Below the pieces are notes generated by a model. It had not been told where the DNA came from and made no database searches. It saw only the letters and a program-made list of their open reading frames with translations. Of a stretch of 64,000 bases of DNA, positions 8,311-15,950 are shown one piece after another; positions within the stretch are counted from its first letter, which is position 1; each line of letters begins with the position of its first letter. The translations under genes and the position numbers were made by a program. Location: contig NZ_JAUOTN010000002.1 in assembly GCF_030546575.1 (NCBI RefSeq), forward strand, positions 620,001-684,000, in the 5' to 3' direction. The stretch comes from Pontibacter coccineus. Its GTDB lineage: Bacteria > Bacteroidota > Bacteroidia > Cytophagales > Hymenobacteraceae.

Positions 8311-10920
8311 ATGGCAAAGAACACTTACAGAAACGATGCGGTGAGCACGGGAAGGGCGAGGAATGAGGTGCGTGGACGTAATGAACCACGTGGGACTGCC
8401 CCTGCCAGCGAGAAAACCAAGCAGAAGAAACCAAAGAAGCCTTTTTTTAAGCTGCCGTCTTTCCGGTTCAACCTGAAAGCGCCCGCTTTTTTGACCGATC
8501 GGCGCTTTAAGCTGTTCATCGGCTTCTCATTTCTACTAATCGCCTTCTTCATGACCATCGCGTTCGTGTCTTACCTGTTCACAGGGCAGGCCGACCAAAG
8601 TGTGGTGGAGTCGGTGCAGGGTACGGGCCTGAAGGAATCAGGGCAGGAGGCCGAGAACTGGCTGGGACTGTTCGGCGCCTGGGTTTCACATTATTTTATC
8701 TATGATTTACTAGGTATAGGGGCTTTCTTCCTGATCCCGATCGCATTCTTTGCCGGCAGTCGCATTGTGTTCCGCTGGAAGACTATCTCTATGTCCTATG
8801 TATGGGGGCTCTGCACTTTCTCGATGCTGTGGCTGAGCCTGACGCTGGGGTATATCGTGCTGACTACGAACACAGTAGGTGAACTAGGCTTTTTGGGCGG
8901 AGGTATAGGTATAGAGACGGCCACCTGGCTGAGCAGCCTGATCGGCTGGGGCAGTGGTCTGCTGCTGGGCTTCCTGCTGCTAGTCTTCCTGGTGTTCTTC
9001 TTCAACATTACGAGCATCAACTGGAGCAAACCTGCTGAGGAAGCCGATGATGTGGAAATCGAGCGGGGGAGTGCTTCATCGCTGCGCGACGTAGTGCATG
9101 GATCTGCCCGCAACATCAACCATAATGCCGACCCAACCGCTTCACTGGATGCTGAGGAGGAAGAAGAAGATTTATACCTGGCAGAAGAAGAGGAAGAGGC
9201 CATTAACCGTGCCCTGGAGATGGAGCTGAGTGCGCTTAAGCCGGAGCCACCAAAACCAGTTATACCAACACCTACCCTGGAGCTCGATATTGAAACCGAG
9301 CTGGAAGAGGAGTTGGCCGAAGCTGAATTCGATACAGCCGACGGTGAGGACGACGAGCTGGACCTACAGATCGAAAAAACACCGGAAGAGGAAGCCGCCG
9401 ACGTGCTGGCCACTGAAAACTACGACCCGACGCTGGACCTGGCCCGTTACCAGTACCCAACCATCGACCTGCTCAACGACTACGGCGCCACCAAAGTGTC
9501 GGTGACCAAAGAGGAGCTTGAGGCGAACAAAGACAAGATCGTAGCCACGCTTGGTCATTACAACATAGGTATAGCAAGCATCAAAGCGACCATCGGACCG
9601 ACGGTGACGCTCTACGAAATTGTGCCGGATGCCGGGGTACGTATTTCCAAGATCAAGAATCTGGAAGACGATATTGCCCTGAGCTTAGCGGCCCTGGGTA
9701 TACGCATCATCGCGCCTATACCAGGCAAAGGAACGATCGGTATAGAAGTGCCGAACACGAAGAAGGAGATGGTGTCGATCAAGTCGATCCTGTCGACGGA
9801 GAAGTTCATGAAGAGCGAGATGGACCTGCCAATCGCTTTCGGAAAGACCATTACCAACGAAGTGTTCATTACCGACCTGGCTAAAATGCCGCACTTGCTG
9901 ATGGCAGGTGCCACCGGCCAGGGTAAGTCGGTTGGTCTGAACGCCATTCTGACCTCGCTGCTTTACAAGCGCCACCCTTCGCAGCTCAAGTTCGTGCTCG
10001 TGGACCCGAAGAAAGTGGAATTATCGCTGTTCAACAAGATCGAGCGTCACTTCCTGGCCAAACTGCCGGATACCGACGAGGCCATCATCACCGATACCAA
10101 GAAGGTAGTGAACACGCTCAACTCGCTCTGTATGGAGATGGATATGCGCTACGATCTGCTCAAGGACGCAGGCTGCCGTAACCTGAAAGAGTACAATAAG
10201 AAGTTTGTAGAGCGTAAGCTGAACCCGAAAAAGGGGCACAAGTTTATGCCGTACATTGTGCTGGTGATTGACGAGTTGGCCGACCTGATGATGACGGCCG
10301 GTAAAGAGGTGGAAACACCAATTGCCCGTCTGGCACAGCTGGCCCGCGCCATTGGTATACACCTGGTGGTGGCTACGCAGCGTCCTTCAGTGAACGTGAT
10401 CACAGGTATCATCAAGGCCAACTTCCCGGCACGTATCTCCTTTAAAGTAACTTCTAAGATCGACTCGCGCACCATTCTGGATGCCGGCGGTGCCGACCAG
10501 CTGATCGGTCAGGGCGACATGCTCTTCTCCATCGGCTCCGATATGATCCGTATCCAGTGCGCCTTCGTGGACACGCCGGAAGTAGACCGCATTTGCGACT
10601 TTATTGGCGGGCAGCAAGGGTATAGCGATGCCTACCTGTTGCCGGAGTTTGTGGGTGATGAGAGTGGCAATGAAAAAGCTGATTTCGACTCGAGCTCCAA
10701 AGACCCGATGTTTGAGGAAGCTGCCCGCATCATTGTGCAGCACCAGCAGGGCAGTACCTCGCTCCTGCAGCGCCGTCTCAAGCTGGGCTATAACCGCGCC
10801 GGCCGCCTGATCGACCAGCTGGAGTCCGCAGGTATAGTGGGGCCGTTTGAGGGGAGCAAGGCCCGGGAAGTTTTAATTCCGGACGAGTACAGTTTGGAAC
10901 AGTTATTGAATACGCTCTAG
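8311..10920 (+). CDS. ftsK: DNA translocase FtsK/SpoIIIE
   Basis: Division-septum ATPase that pumps chromosome ends and activates XerCD, 869 residues. After a basic, Pro-rich leader (1-60) come about four membrane spans (about 65-90, 125-150, 160-188, 205-235). An acidic Glu-rich linker covers about 245-370. The motor follows with alpha, beta and gamma domains. Walker A is GATGQGKSV near residue 532 and Walker B is YIVLVIDELADLMM. VVATQRPSVNVITG is also conserved. The C-terminal winged-helix gamma domain (about 805-865, LLQRRLKLGYNRAGRLIDQLE) would read KOPS-like sites. lolA follows after 30 bases, so the two are likely cotranscribed. Confidence 0.95.
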   Translation: MAKNTYRNDAVSTGRARNEVRGRNEPRGTAPASEKTKQKKPKKPFFKLPSFRFNLKAPAFLTDRRFKLFIGFSFLLIAFFMTIAFVSYLFTGQADQSVVESVQGTGLKESGQEAENWLGLFGAWVSHYFIYDLLGIGAFFLIPIAFFAGSRIVFRWKTISMSYVWGLCTFSMLWLSLTLGYIVLTTNTVGELGFLGGGIGIETATWLSSLIGWGSGLLLGFLLLVFLVFFFNITSINWSKPAEEADDVEIERGSASSLRDVVHGSARNINHNADPTASLDAEEEEEDLYLAEEEEEAINRALEMELSALKPEPPKPVIPTPTLELDIETELEEELAEAEFDTADGEDDELDLQIEKTPEEEAADVLATENYDPTLDLARYQYPTIDLLNDYGATKVSVTKEELEANKDKIVATLGHYNIGIASIKATIGPTVTLYEIVPDAGVRISKIKNLEDDIALSLAALGIRIIAPIPGKGTIGIEVPNTKKEMVSIKSILSTEKFMKSEMDLPIAFGKTITNEVFITDLAKMPHLLMAGATGQGKSVGLNAILTSLLYKRHPSQLKFVLVDPKKVELSLFNKIERHFLAKLPDTDEAIITDTKKVVNTLNSLCMEMDMRYDLLKDAGCRNLKEYNKKFVERKLNPKKGHKFMPYIVLVIDELADLMMTAGKEVETPIARLAQLARAIGIHLVVATQRPSVNVITGIIKANFPARISFKVTSKIDSRTILDAGGADQLIGQGDMLFSIGSDMIRIQCAFVDTPEVDRICDFIGGQQGYSDAYLLPEFVGDESGNEKADFDSSSKDPMFEEAARIIVQHQQGSTSLLQRRLKLGYNRAGRLIDQLESAGIVGPFEGSKAREVLIPDEYSLEQLLNTL

Positions 10921-10950
10921 GAAAGTAAACCAAGACACTTAATTACTAAC

Positions 10951-11595
10951 ATGAAACGAGTATTATCCCTTTTGCTGGCCGTAATGCTGTTTGCTAACCT
11001 GGCGCATGCGCAGCAGGACCCCAAAGCAGGCAAGATACTGGACCAGATGAGCCAGAAGTACAGAAGTATGAAAGCTTTTAAAGCGACTTTTGCACAGACA
11101 CTGGAGAATCCTTCTTCCAAGGTAAAAGAAACGATGGAGGGCGACATCCTGGTGAGCGGCCCGAAATACAGGTTGGCTGTAAGCGGGCAGGAGATCATCA
11201 GCGACGGCAAACTGATGTGGACGTACCTGAAAGAAGTGAACGAAGTGACCATCACCGAAACCGATGCAGAAGCTGAGGCGATGGCGCCGAGCAAGATTTT
11301 CGATATGTATAAGAAAGGCTACAAGTACGCGTACGCTGGTACCGAGAAGCAGGGCGCCGATACCTTCGATGTGATCGAACTGGCACCTGAAGACCGCAGC
11401 AACCCGATTTTCAAGGTGCGCCTGTTCATCAACCAAAAGGACAAATCGCTGAAAAGCTGGCAGATGTTCCGAAACAACGGCAACCGCTATACCTATACCA
11501 TCAAAAACTTCCAGGCCAACCCTACGCTGGCTTCCGATGCCTTCAGCTTTAACAAAGCCAAGTACAAAGGCGTGCAGGTGGTAGACTTACGATAA
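10951..11595 (+). CDS. lolA: Outer-membrane lipoprotein carrier protein LolA family
   Basis: Periplasmic chaperone that carries lipoproteins from inner to outer membrane, 214 residues. The signal peptide is about 1-20, ending HAQ. The mature part shows the LolA fold pattern: MKAFKATFAQTLENP, then EGDILVSGPKYRLAVSGQEIISDGKLMWTYLKEVNEVTI, and a C-terminal NAxLxxSAFSF-like block (about 185-205). It lies 30 bases after ftsK, a common Bacteroidota arrangement, and is followed by a strong terminator. Confidence 0.9.
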   Translation: MKRVLSLLLAVMLFANLAHAQQDPKAGKILDQMSQKYRSMKAFKATFAQTLENPSSKVKETMEGDILVSGPKYRLAVSGQEIISDGKLMWTYLKEVNEVTITETDAEAEAMAPSKIFDMYKKGYKYAYAGTEKQGADTFDVIELAPEDRSNPIFKVRLFINQKDKSLKSWQMFRNNGNRYTYTIKNFQANPTLASDAFSFNKAKYKGVQVVDLR

Positions 11596-11618
11596 TCCAA
11601 CCAAATTTATGATAAAAA

Positions 11619-11652
11619 GAAAGAGCTGCTCTGTTAGGGCAGCTCTTTTTTG
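11619..11652 (+). terminator. Terminator after lolA
   Basis: Stem AAGAGCTGC (11621-11629) / GCAGCTCTT (11639-11647), flanked by an A-run and T-run. It could work in both directions for the convergent gene at 11673. Confidence 0.85.
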
Positions 11653-11672
11653 TTGTTGGTCTATTAAGATGC

Positions 11673-12071
11673 TCAAGAGGCTTCGACTTCTATGACTGCA
11701 GTAATAAACCCCACTTGCGGTGTGGAGCGGAATTTTAAGGTATAAGTCCCTGCCTCGGTCGGGCGAAAGGTATAGGTGGCCTTGCGGATGGGCAGATCAT
11801 CGGTGCACATGTTCCCTTTATACTTGGCCACCACCCGTATGACCGTTTCCTTGCCGGATGTGCTTACATCAAAAGAGCCAAACTCCCCACAGCCTCCGTT
11901 AACCTGAAAGTAGACATCAACCGTTACGGTCTCGCCTGCCTGTGCCGTGGTGGGTGCCTCGACGCGTACAGTGGGCGCAGGTCGTTCCTGTGCAGGAAGT
12001 TCGGAATCTTCTTTAGAGCAGCTCATGGCGGATAAGACAATGAGGGCGAGAAGGCAGAGGAGTCGTATCAT
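11673..12071 (-). CDS. Small hypothetical lipoprotein with Ig-like body
   Basis: Protein of 132 residues with lipoprotein signal MIRLLCLLALIVLSAMSC (lipobox SAMSC). A short Pro-rich linker follows, then a beta-rich domain with the pattern APTTAQAGETVTVDVYFQVNGGCG...TYTFRPTEAGTYTLKFR. That is typical of a single Ig-like module exposed on a membrane. Cys residues near 78 and 105 may pair. Function unknown. It converges on lolA through a shared terminator. Confidence 0.7.
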   Translation of the reverse strand: MIRLLCLLALIVLSAMSCSKEDSELPAQERPAPTVRVEAPTTAQAGETVTVDVYFQVNGGCGEFGSFDVSTSGKETVIRVVAKYKGNMCTDDLPIRKATYTFRPTEAGTYTLKFRSTPQVGFITAVIEVEAS

Positions 12072-12187
12072 GTTCGTTTGTTTTTAGGTGCTGGATATTA
12101 AGGCGATCCCGATTGTGCGGAAAGGGTTGCAAGGTCTGGCAGATTTGGGCCCGCGCCCTAATTAATGGCAGGTGCAGGTATAAAAAA

Positions 12188-12218
12188 TTTGTAGCTGCCT
12201 CTAAAAAAACTAGCTTTG
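12188..12218 (+). promoter_or_regulatory. Consensus Bacteroidota promoter of pyrF
   Basis: TTTG at 12188-12191, then exactly 19 bases, then TAGCTTTG at 12211-12218. This is a full match to TTTG-N19-TAnnTTTG. Transcription would start near 12225, 25 bases before the ATG. Confidence 0.8.
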
Positions 12219-12249
12219 CTATACCTGAACCATAGCTCCTATACCTATC

Positions 12250-13080
12250 ATGACCAGAGAAAAGCTGTTTGAGCAGATCCTCCAGAAAAAATCATACCTG
12301 TGCATTGGCCTCGACACCGACCCCAAACGCCTGCCTGAGCACCTGCTCGACCACGAGGACCCGGTGTTTGAGTTTAACCGCCAAATTGTGGAAGCCACTG
12401 CTGACCTGTGTGTGGCCTACAAGCCGAACATCGCTTTTTATGAGGCGCAGGGGCCGAAGGGTTGGGTGAGTCTGGAGAAAACACTGGAAGTGATACCGGA
12501 GGAGATCTTCACGATAGCCGACGCCAAGCGCGGCGACATCGGCAACACGTCGGAGCTGTATGCCCGCGCCTTTTTCGAGACCATGAACTTCGACTCCATC
12601 ACAGTGGCCCCTTATATGGGTGCTGATTCGGTGAAGCCGTTCCTGGTGCAGCCGGGCCGTTGGGTGATTCTGCTGGCGCTCACTTCCAACCCCGGCAGCA
12701 AGGACTTCCAGATGTTGAAGTTATCGGATGGCAACGAGGAGTATTTGTTTGAGCAGGTGCTGCGCGAGAGCGCTAACTGGGCCAGCGTAGGGCAGATGAT
12801 GTATGTAGTAGGCGCCACGCAGGGCGAGTACATTGAGCGCGTGCGGGCCATTGTGCCTAACCACTTCCTGCTAGTGCCGGGTGTTGGCGCACAGGGTGGC
12901 AGTCTCGAAGAGATTTCCCGCCTGGGTATGAACCAGCAATGCGGCCTTTTGGTCAACTCTTCCCGCGCCATCATCTACGCCTCCTCCGGTCGCGACTTCG
13001 CCGATAAAGCCAGAGCAGCTGCCCTGGAAGTGCAGAAGGAAATGGAGCAGTACCTGGAGCAATATGTGACGCATTTGTAA
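12250..13080 (+). CDS. pyrF: Orotidine 5'-phosphate decarboxylase, type 2
   Basis: Decarboxylates OMP to UMP, the last step of pyrimidine synthesis. The 276 residues match the longer type 2 subfamily rather than the E. coli type of about 245. Landmarks are the [13 protein letters not shown]-terminus, [17 protein letters not shown] and the catalytic [15 protein letters not shown] block near residues 90-105. [21 protein letters not shown] and the phosphate-binding [11 protein letters not shown], then [10 protein letters not shown], follow. It has its own consensus promoter and a terminator downstream, so it is a monocistronic unit. Confidence 0.95.
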   Translation: MTREKLFEQILQKKSYLCIGLDTDPKRLPEHLLDHEDPVFEFNRQIVEATADLCVAYKPNIAFYEAQGPKGWVSLEKTLEVIPEEIFTIADAKRGDIGNTSELYARAFFETMNFDSITVAPYMGADSVKPFLVQPGRWVILLALTSNPGSKDFQMLKLSDGNEEYLFEQVLRESANWASVGQMMYVVGATQGEYIERVRAIVPNHFLLVPGVGAQGGSLEEISRLGMNQQCGLLVNSSRAIIYASSGRDFADKARAAALEVQKEMEQYLEQYVTHL

Positions 13081-13385
13081 GACACTACAGCCGCTTGAGG
13101 TTGCTTTGATAGGGAGCCGCTATACCTGAGCCGTGAATCCAGGTATGGCGGTTTTTTTGTTTAGTGTCGGTACTGGATCAGCCAGCCTCTATTTCTTCTT
13201 AGCTGCTTAAGAGCCTCGGATATAATTAAAAAATTGTATATATTGAATTAGGAAGTTAAATCTAACAGATAAGGCCCTAGAGCCTGCAAGCTGAAATTGC
13301 CGTCCAGTAAAACTTCCACACATAGTGCAGCTAGTAGGAGTAAGTATTCCTGCTAGCAGGTAGTTAGCTGCAATATTAAGCATAG
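13081..13385. other. Spacer between pyrF and a hypothetical gene
   Basis: It contains the pyrF terminator (13117-13158). From about 13190 it becomes AT-rich, with no recognised gene or RNA. Confidence 0.5.
13117..13158 (+). terminator. Terminator after pyrF, built from AGGTATA words
   Basis: Stem CCGCTATACCTG (13117-13128) / CAGGTATGGCGG (13140-13151) with one G-T pair, then seven T. Both arms carry the window's over-represented 7-mer or a one-base variant. Confidence 0.85.
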
Positions 13386-13838
13386 ATGAAAAAAGAATCT
13401 CGAATTCTAGTATTCCCTTTATTATTACTGATCTCCTTCGCAGCATTTTTACTAAAGTATGGCTGGGAAGGAAATTATATAACTGTACTTGGTTTCATCT
13501 TTTCAATCTTCATGACAGCTAATGCCATTCGTGGAATTCTCAACCAATTTAATTCAGAAGAATATAGAGTGACCGATTCAGTTCTTTCTGTAAAAGAATT
13601 TAAAAAAATAGCACCAAATAGGTCCCTAATCAAAAGTGAATTTCTTTTTGAGGACAGGAGTTGGAGTATGCTATCAGTAGGACTTGAATATCATGTAGCT
13701 GTTGCGGATAACAAAATACTCCTTCGGAAGCAGATTGACCCAGAAACAAGAGATCTAGGTTATCTGCCACTGTTTCTGGGTGTGAGTACCAATCTAGAAA
13801 AGCAGATAAGAGAAACTATTAAAAAATACAGCAGCTAA
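13386..13838 (+). CDS. Hypothetical AT-rich membrane protein
   Basis: Protein of 150 residues. Two N-terminal hydrophobic segments (about 7-24 and 30-50) are followed by a soluble domain of about 95 residues. That domain reads like a PH-like/YcxB-type domain (SEEYRVTDSVLSVKEFKKIAPNRS...KILLRKQIDPETRD), although the match is not firm. Codon use is clearly AT-richer than in pyrF, suggesting an accessory or transferred gene. Function unknown. Confidence 0.6.
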   Translation: MKKESRILVFPLLLLISFAAFLLKYGWEGNYITVLGFIFSIFMTANAIRGILNQFNSEEYRVTDSVLSVKEFKKIAPNRSLIKSEFLFEDRSWSMLSVGLEYHVAVADNKILLRKQIDPETRDLGYLPLFLGVSTNLEKQIRETIKKYSS

Positions 13839-13915
13839 CACGGTTTACACCCTATGCTTCGGCTGACTGCCTAGCACACGGTATACACGAACACGTTAGA
13901 ATACACTACATAAAT

Positions 13916-14305
13916 TTGAAAAAATCTCAGACCAGCAACAGGCAAATCTTTTTAGAATCGTTCTTTGACGCTTTAGGCGCGCATGAGGTCCTGTGGCTTT
14001 TTGAGGATGCGCGTTGCGTTGCGAGTACAGTGGTGTATGACCCCACTGACCCTGATGAGCAGCAGGACTTTATTTGGCACGCGGAAGAGGCTAAAGCCCC
14101 AGGCGAGGATGTAAGAACTGTGTTGGCCCACCTGAAAGAGTATCAGTTGTTGCACATGGATAAACTGAAGCTCCCAGTAACGCATCTGGTCATTCCGGGG
14201 ATGGATGCCCAATCGAAATTGAAAGCCTTTGACGAACTATTTAATGTTCAGGTTAGCACGGTAGACGATGGAGAAGAATCTGGCTATTACCGAATACACG
14301 AATAG
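13916..14305 (+). CDS. Hypothetical protein, start uncertain
   Basis: An open frame of 129 codons starts at TTG 13916. The protein is acidic, soluble and has no recognised domain. The TTG lies in TAAATTTG (13911-13918), which also fits the -7 promoter consensus. Either the box is coincidental or translation starts downstream at an unusual codon. Internal ATGs lie too far in to be attractive. A good terminator follows directly, which supports a real transcript. Confidence 0.5.
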   Translation: MKKSQTSNRQIFLESFFDALGAHEVLWLFEDARCVASTVVYDPTDPDEQQDFIWHAEEAKAPGEDVRTVLAHLKEYQLLHMDKLKLPVTHLVIPGMDAQSKLKAFDELFNVQVSTVDDGEESGYYRIHE

Positions 14306-14316
14306 GGAATCATTGC

Positions 14317-14360
14317 AAACAAAGAGGGCTGTACCTGCAGGTATAGCTCTCTTTGTTTTT
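14317..14360 (+). terminator. Terminator with AGGTATA-containing stem
   Basis: AAACAAAGAG (from 14317) pairs with CTCTTTGTTT. The inner stem is formed by GCTgTACCTG and CAGGTAtAGC, followed by a T-run. Confidence 0.75.
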
Positions 14361-14455
14361 ACTTAGCGGTGTGTCCAATCTTCCGCAGGTTTTCCATTTT
14401 CTTGTTTTTGAGGAAGTCGTTGATGTCTTCGAAGTGCTCACGCACCCGTTTGCTA
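14359..14455 (-). pseudogene. Duplicated 3' fragment of the ABC-F gene
   Basis: Read on the minus strand, it encodes KRVREHFEDINDFLKNKK, then MENLRKIGHTAK and a stop (TAA at 14361-14359). The intact ABC-F gene at 15951-17594 ends KRVREHFEDINGFLKNKK, MENLREIERSTAK. Nucleotide identity is high from about 14372 to 14450 and ends abruptly near 14453. This is a remnant of a duplication or of a second ABC-F gene deleted by rearrangement. Confidence 0.85.
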
Positions 14456-14459
14456 CTAA

Positions 14460-14738
14460 AAGAAAACCGAGTTTCTAAATTGCAGTACTTCTGATAAAAG
14501 CTTTGAGAATTGCGCTGTGCAGGCAGGTCACGGGGCTATTATAAATGAAGCGTATACCTATATGATGCTGGAAGATGACTCGGAAGGCCGGATAAGAATA
14601 TTCAACTTCAACAGATCAAAGAAAAAAGTATCTGGGGATTTCAGTTTCAGAGCCTTAAAAATGCATAAAAATGGCTTAGGCGATACAGTAGAGGTTTCCG
14701 GAAGTTTTACAGATGTATGCTTCATACCCTACCAATGA
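14460..14738 (+). pseudogene. C-terminal fragment, DUF6252-like protein
   Basis: The frame is open from 14460 (directly after an in-frame TAA) to the stop at 14736-14738, and no ATG lies in its first half. A GTG at 14517 would give 73 residues. However, similar-looking sequence continues upstream of it (KTEFLNCSTSDKSFENC), so this is probably the tail of a longer protein. The ending SGDFSFRAL...GDTVEVSGSFTDVCF resembles the last strands of DUF6252-type secreted proteins; that match is tentative. It abuts the duplicated ABC-F fragment. Confidence 0.55.
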
Positions 14739-14770
14739 GCAGGTTTCTGCCGGCAACCCTTTCACTAGCC

Positions 14771-15859
14771 CTACCTTTCCTTCCTTAAAATCGCCACCCG
14801 CGTTTTCCGAAGTTGCCGTACCGCGTTGTGTCGTAGCTTCTGGTGATATAAGAACACCCCACCCACTGCCCCGATCAGGCTGCCCAGCACGATGTCCACG
14901 AAGCGGGTGTAGATGAGCGCATTGGGGTCGGCGGTCATGGCACTGCCAGCCTCTGCTAGAAAGAGGGTCATGGGCGTAATGAAGATCACGGCCAATCCGT
15001 AGTGCCGCACCACGAGCATCTCGATAACAAACTGCAGGGCGATGATACCAAGGCAAAGTGCCAGCGGCGTGGTTGTATAGGGCAGCAACAGCCAGGCAAG
15101 TCCCATCCCCAGGAAAGTGCCTGCTATACGCTGAAAGCTGCGCTGCCACACGTGACGCAAACTTACTCCCTGCATCACGGCCAGGCAGGAGATCGGCACC
15201 CAGTAAGGGTTTTCCAGTTGCAGCAAGTGGCCCGTAAGCAGCGAAGCCCCCATGAAAACACCCACTACCACAGACTCGACCAGATTGGAGTAAACGCTCT
15301 TCCGCACGACCAGCAGCTCAGTCACCGGTTTTTGCTTCCGGAGCATGAGCAGGCTGTAGAAAAAAGCCAGCAAACAGGCCAGCATCGTGCCAATGCCAAT
15401 TAAACCGATCCGGGTAGGAATGCTTTCCAGCTCGAAAGGAGAGGCGCTGGCAATGGACGCGATCATGATAAAGAAAAAGCTGCCGGGCGGCTTCATGGCA
15501 AAATAATTCGCTATCCAGTGCACTCCCAGTGCAAACAAGCCGATGGCAAGCGACGAGGCATAAAGATTAAAACTAAAGCTGATGCCGGTGGCGAAGGATA
15601 CCATAAAGCCAAAAGAACAAGCGATCAGCGTGATCATGCGGTGAGCCAGTGTGGTATTGGTCGGCAGGTATAGGATCACGAGTCCGCCAATACAGCCCAG
15701 TATGCCGAACTCGAGTCGGCCTATGGCATAGCCTGCCAGCAGCGGCAGGCCGGTGCACAAAGAGGCTAGCAAAGGGATGTGCCAGAGTCGCTCGGTTTTC
15801 TTGAGTTCGAACAGCGCCCTCGCCTCTGCGCGTATAATTTGTCTGATTTGCTGCATCAT
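14771..15859 (-). CDS. FUSC family inner-membrane protein
   Basis: Polytopic protein of 362 residues. Two sets of hydrophobic segments (about 30-150 and 210-330) are separated by a charged stretch. LENPYWVPISCLAVMQGVSLRHVWQRSFQRIAGTFLG is the hallmark of the FUSC/aromatic acid exporter-like family (fusaric acid resistance, YccS, AaeB). It lacks the long cytoplasmic domain of AaeB, so it is a short single-unit form. It probably acts as an efflux component for aromatic or weak-acid compounds; the substrate is unknown. It follows the ABC-F gene on the same strand, but the terminator at 15914 separates them. Confidence 0.8.
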   Translation of the reverse strand: MMQQIRQIIRAEARALFELKKTERLWHIPLLASLCTGLPLLAGYAIGRLEFGILGCIGGLVILYLPTNTTLAHRMITLIACSFGFMVSFATGISFSFNLYASSLAIGLFALGVHWIANYFAMKPPGSFFFIMIASIASASPFELESIPTRIGLIGIGTMLACLLAFFYSLLMLRKQKPVTELLVVRKSVYSNLVESVVVGVFMGASLLTGHLLQLENPYWVPISCLAVMQGVSLRHVWQRSFQRIAGTFLGMGLAWLLLPYTTTPLALCLGIIALQFVIEMLVVRHYGLAVIFITPMTLFLAEAGSAMTADPNALIYTRFVDIVLGSLIGAVGGVFLYHQKLRHNAVRQLRKTRVAILRKER

Positions 15860-15913
15860 CTGAATTGAATACTGCTGAGACTTTTAAGAGTTGCCGCAAG
15901 GTATAGCGGCCCA

Positions 15914-15943
15914 CAAAAAAGCCCCGGCTTCTGACCGGGGCTT
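15914..15943 (-). terminator. Terminator after ABC-F gene
   Basis: On the minus strand a GCCCCGG / CCGGGGC stem with a 6-nt loop is followed by six T. Confidence 0.85.
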
Positions 15944-15950
15944 CATCTTG

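Larger units (their letters stand above)
14306..14770. other. Debris region between 14305 and the FUSC gene
   Basis: It holds a terminator, a minus-strand copy of the ABC-F 3' end and a plus-strand C-terminal protein fragment, each listed separately. No intact gene. Confidence 0.7.
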
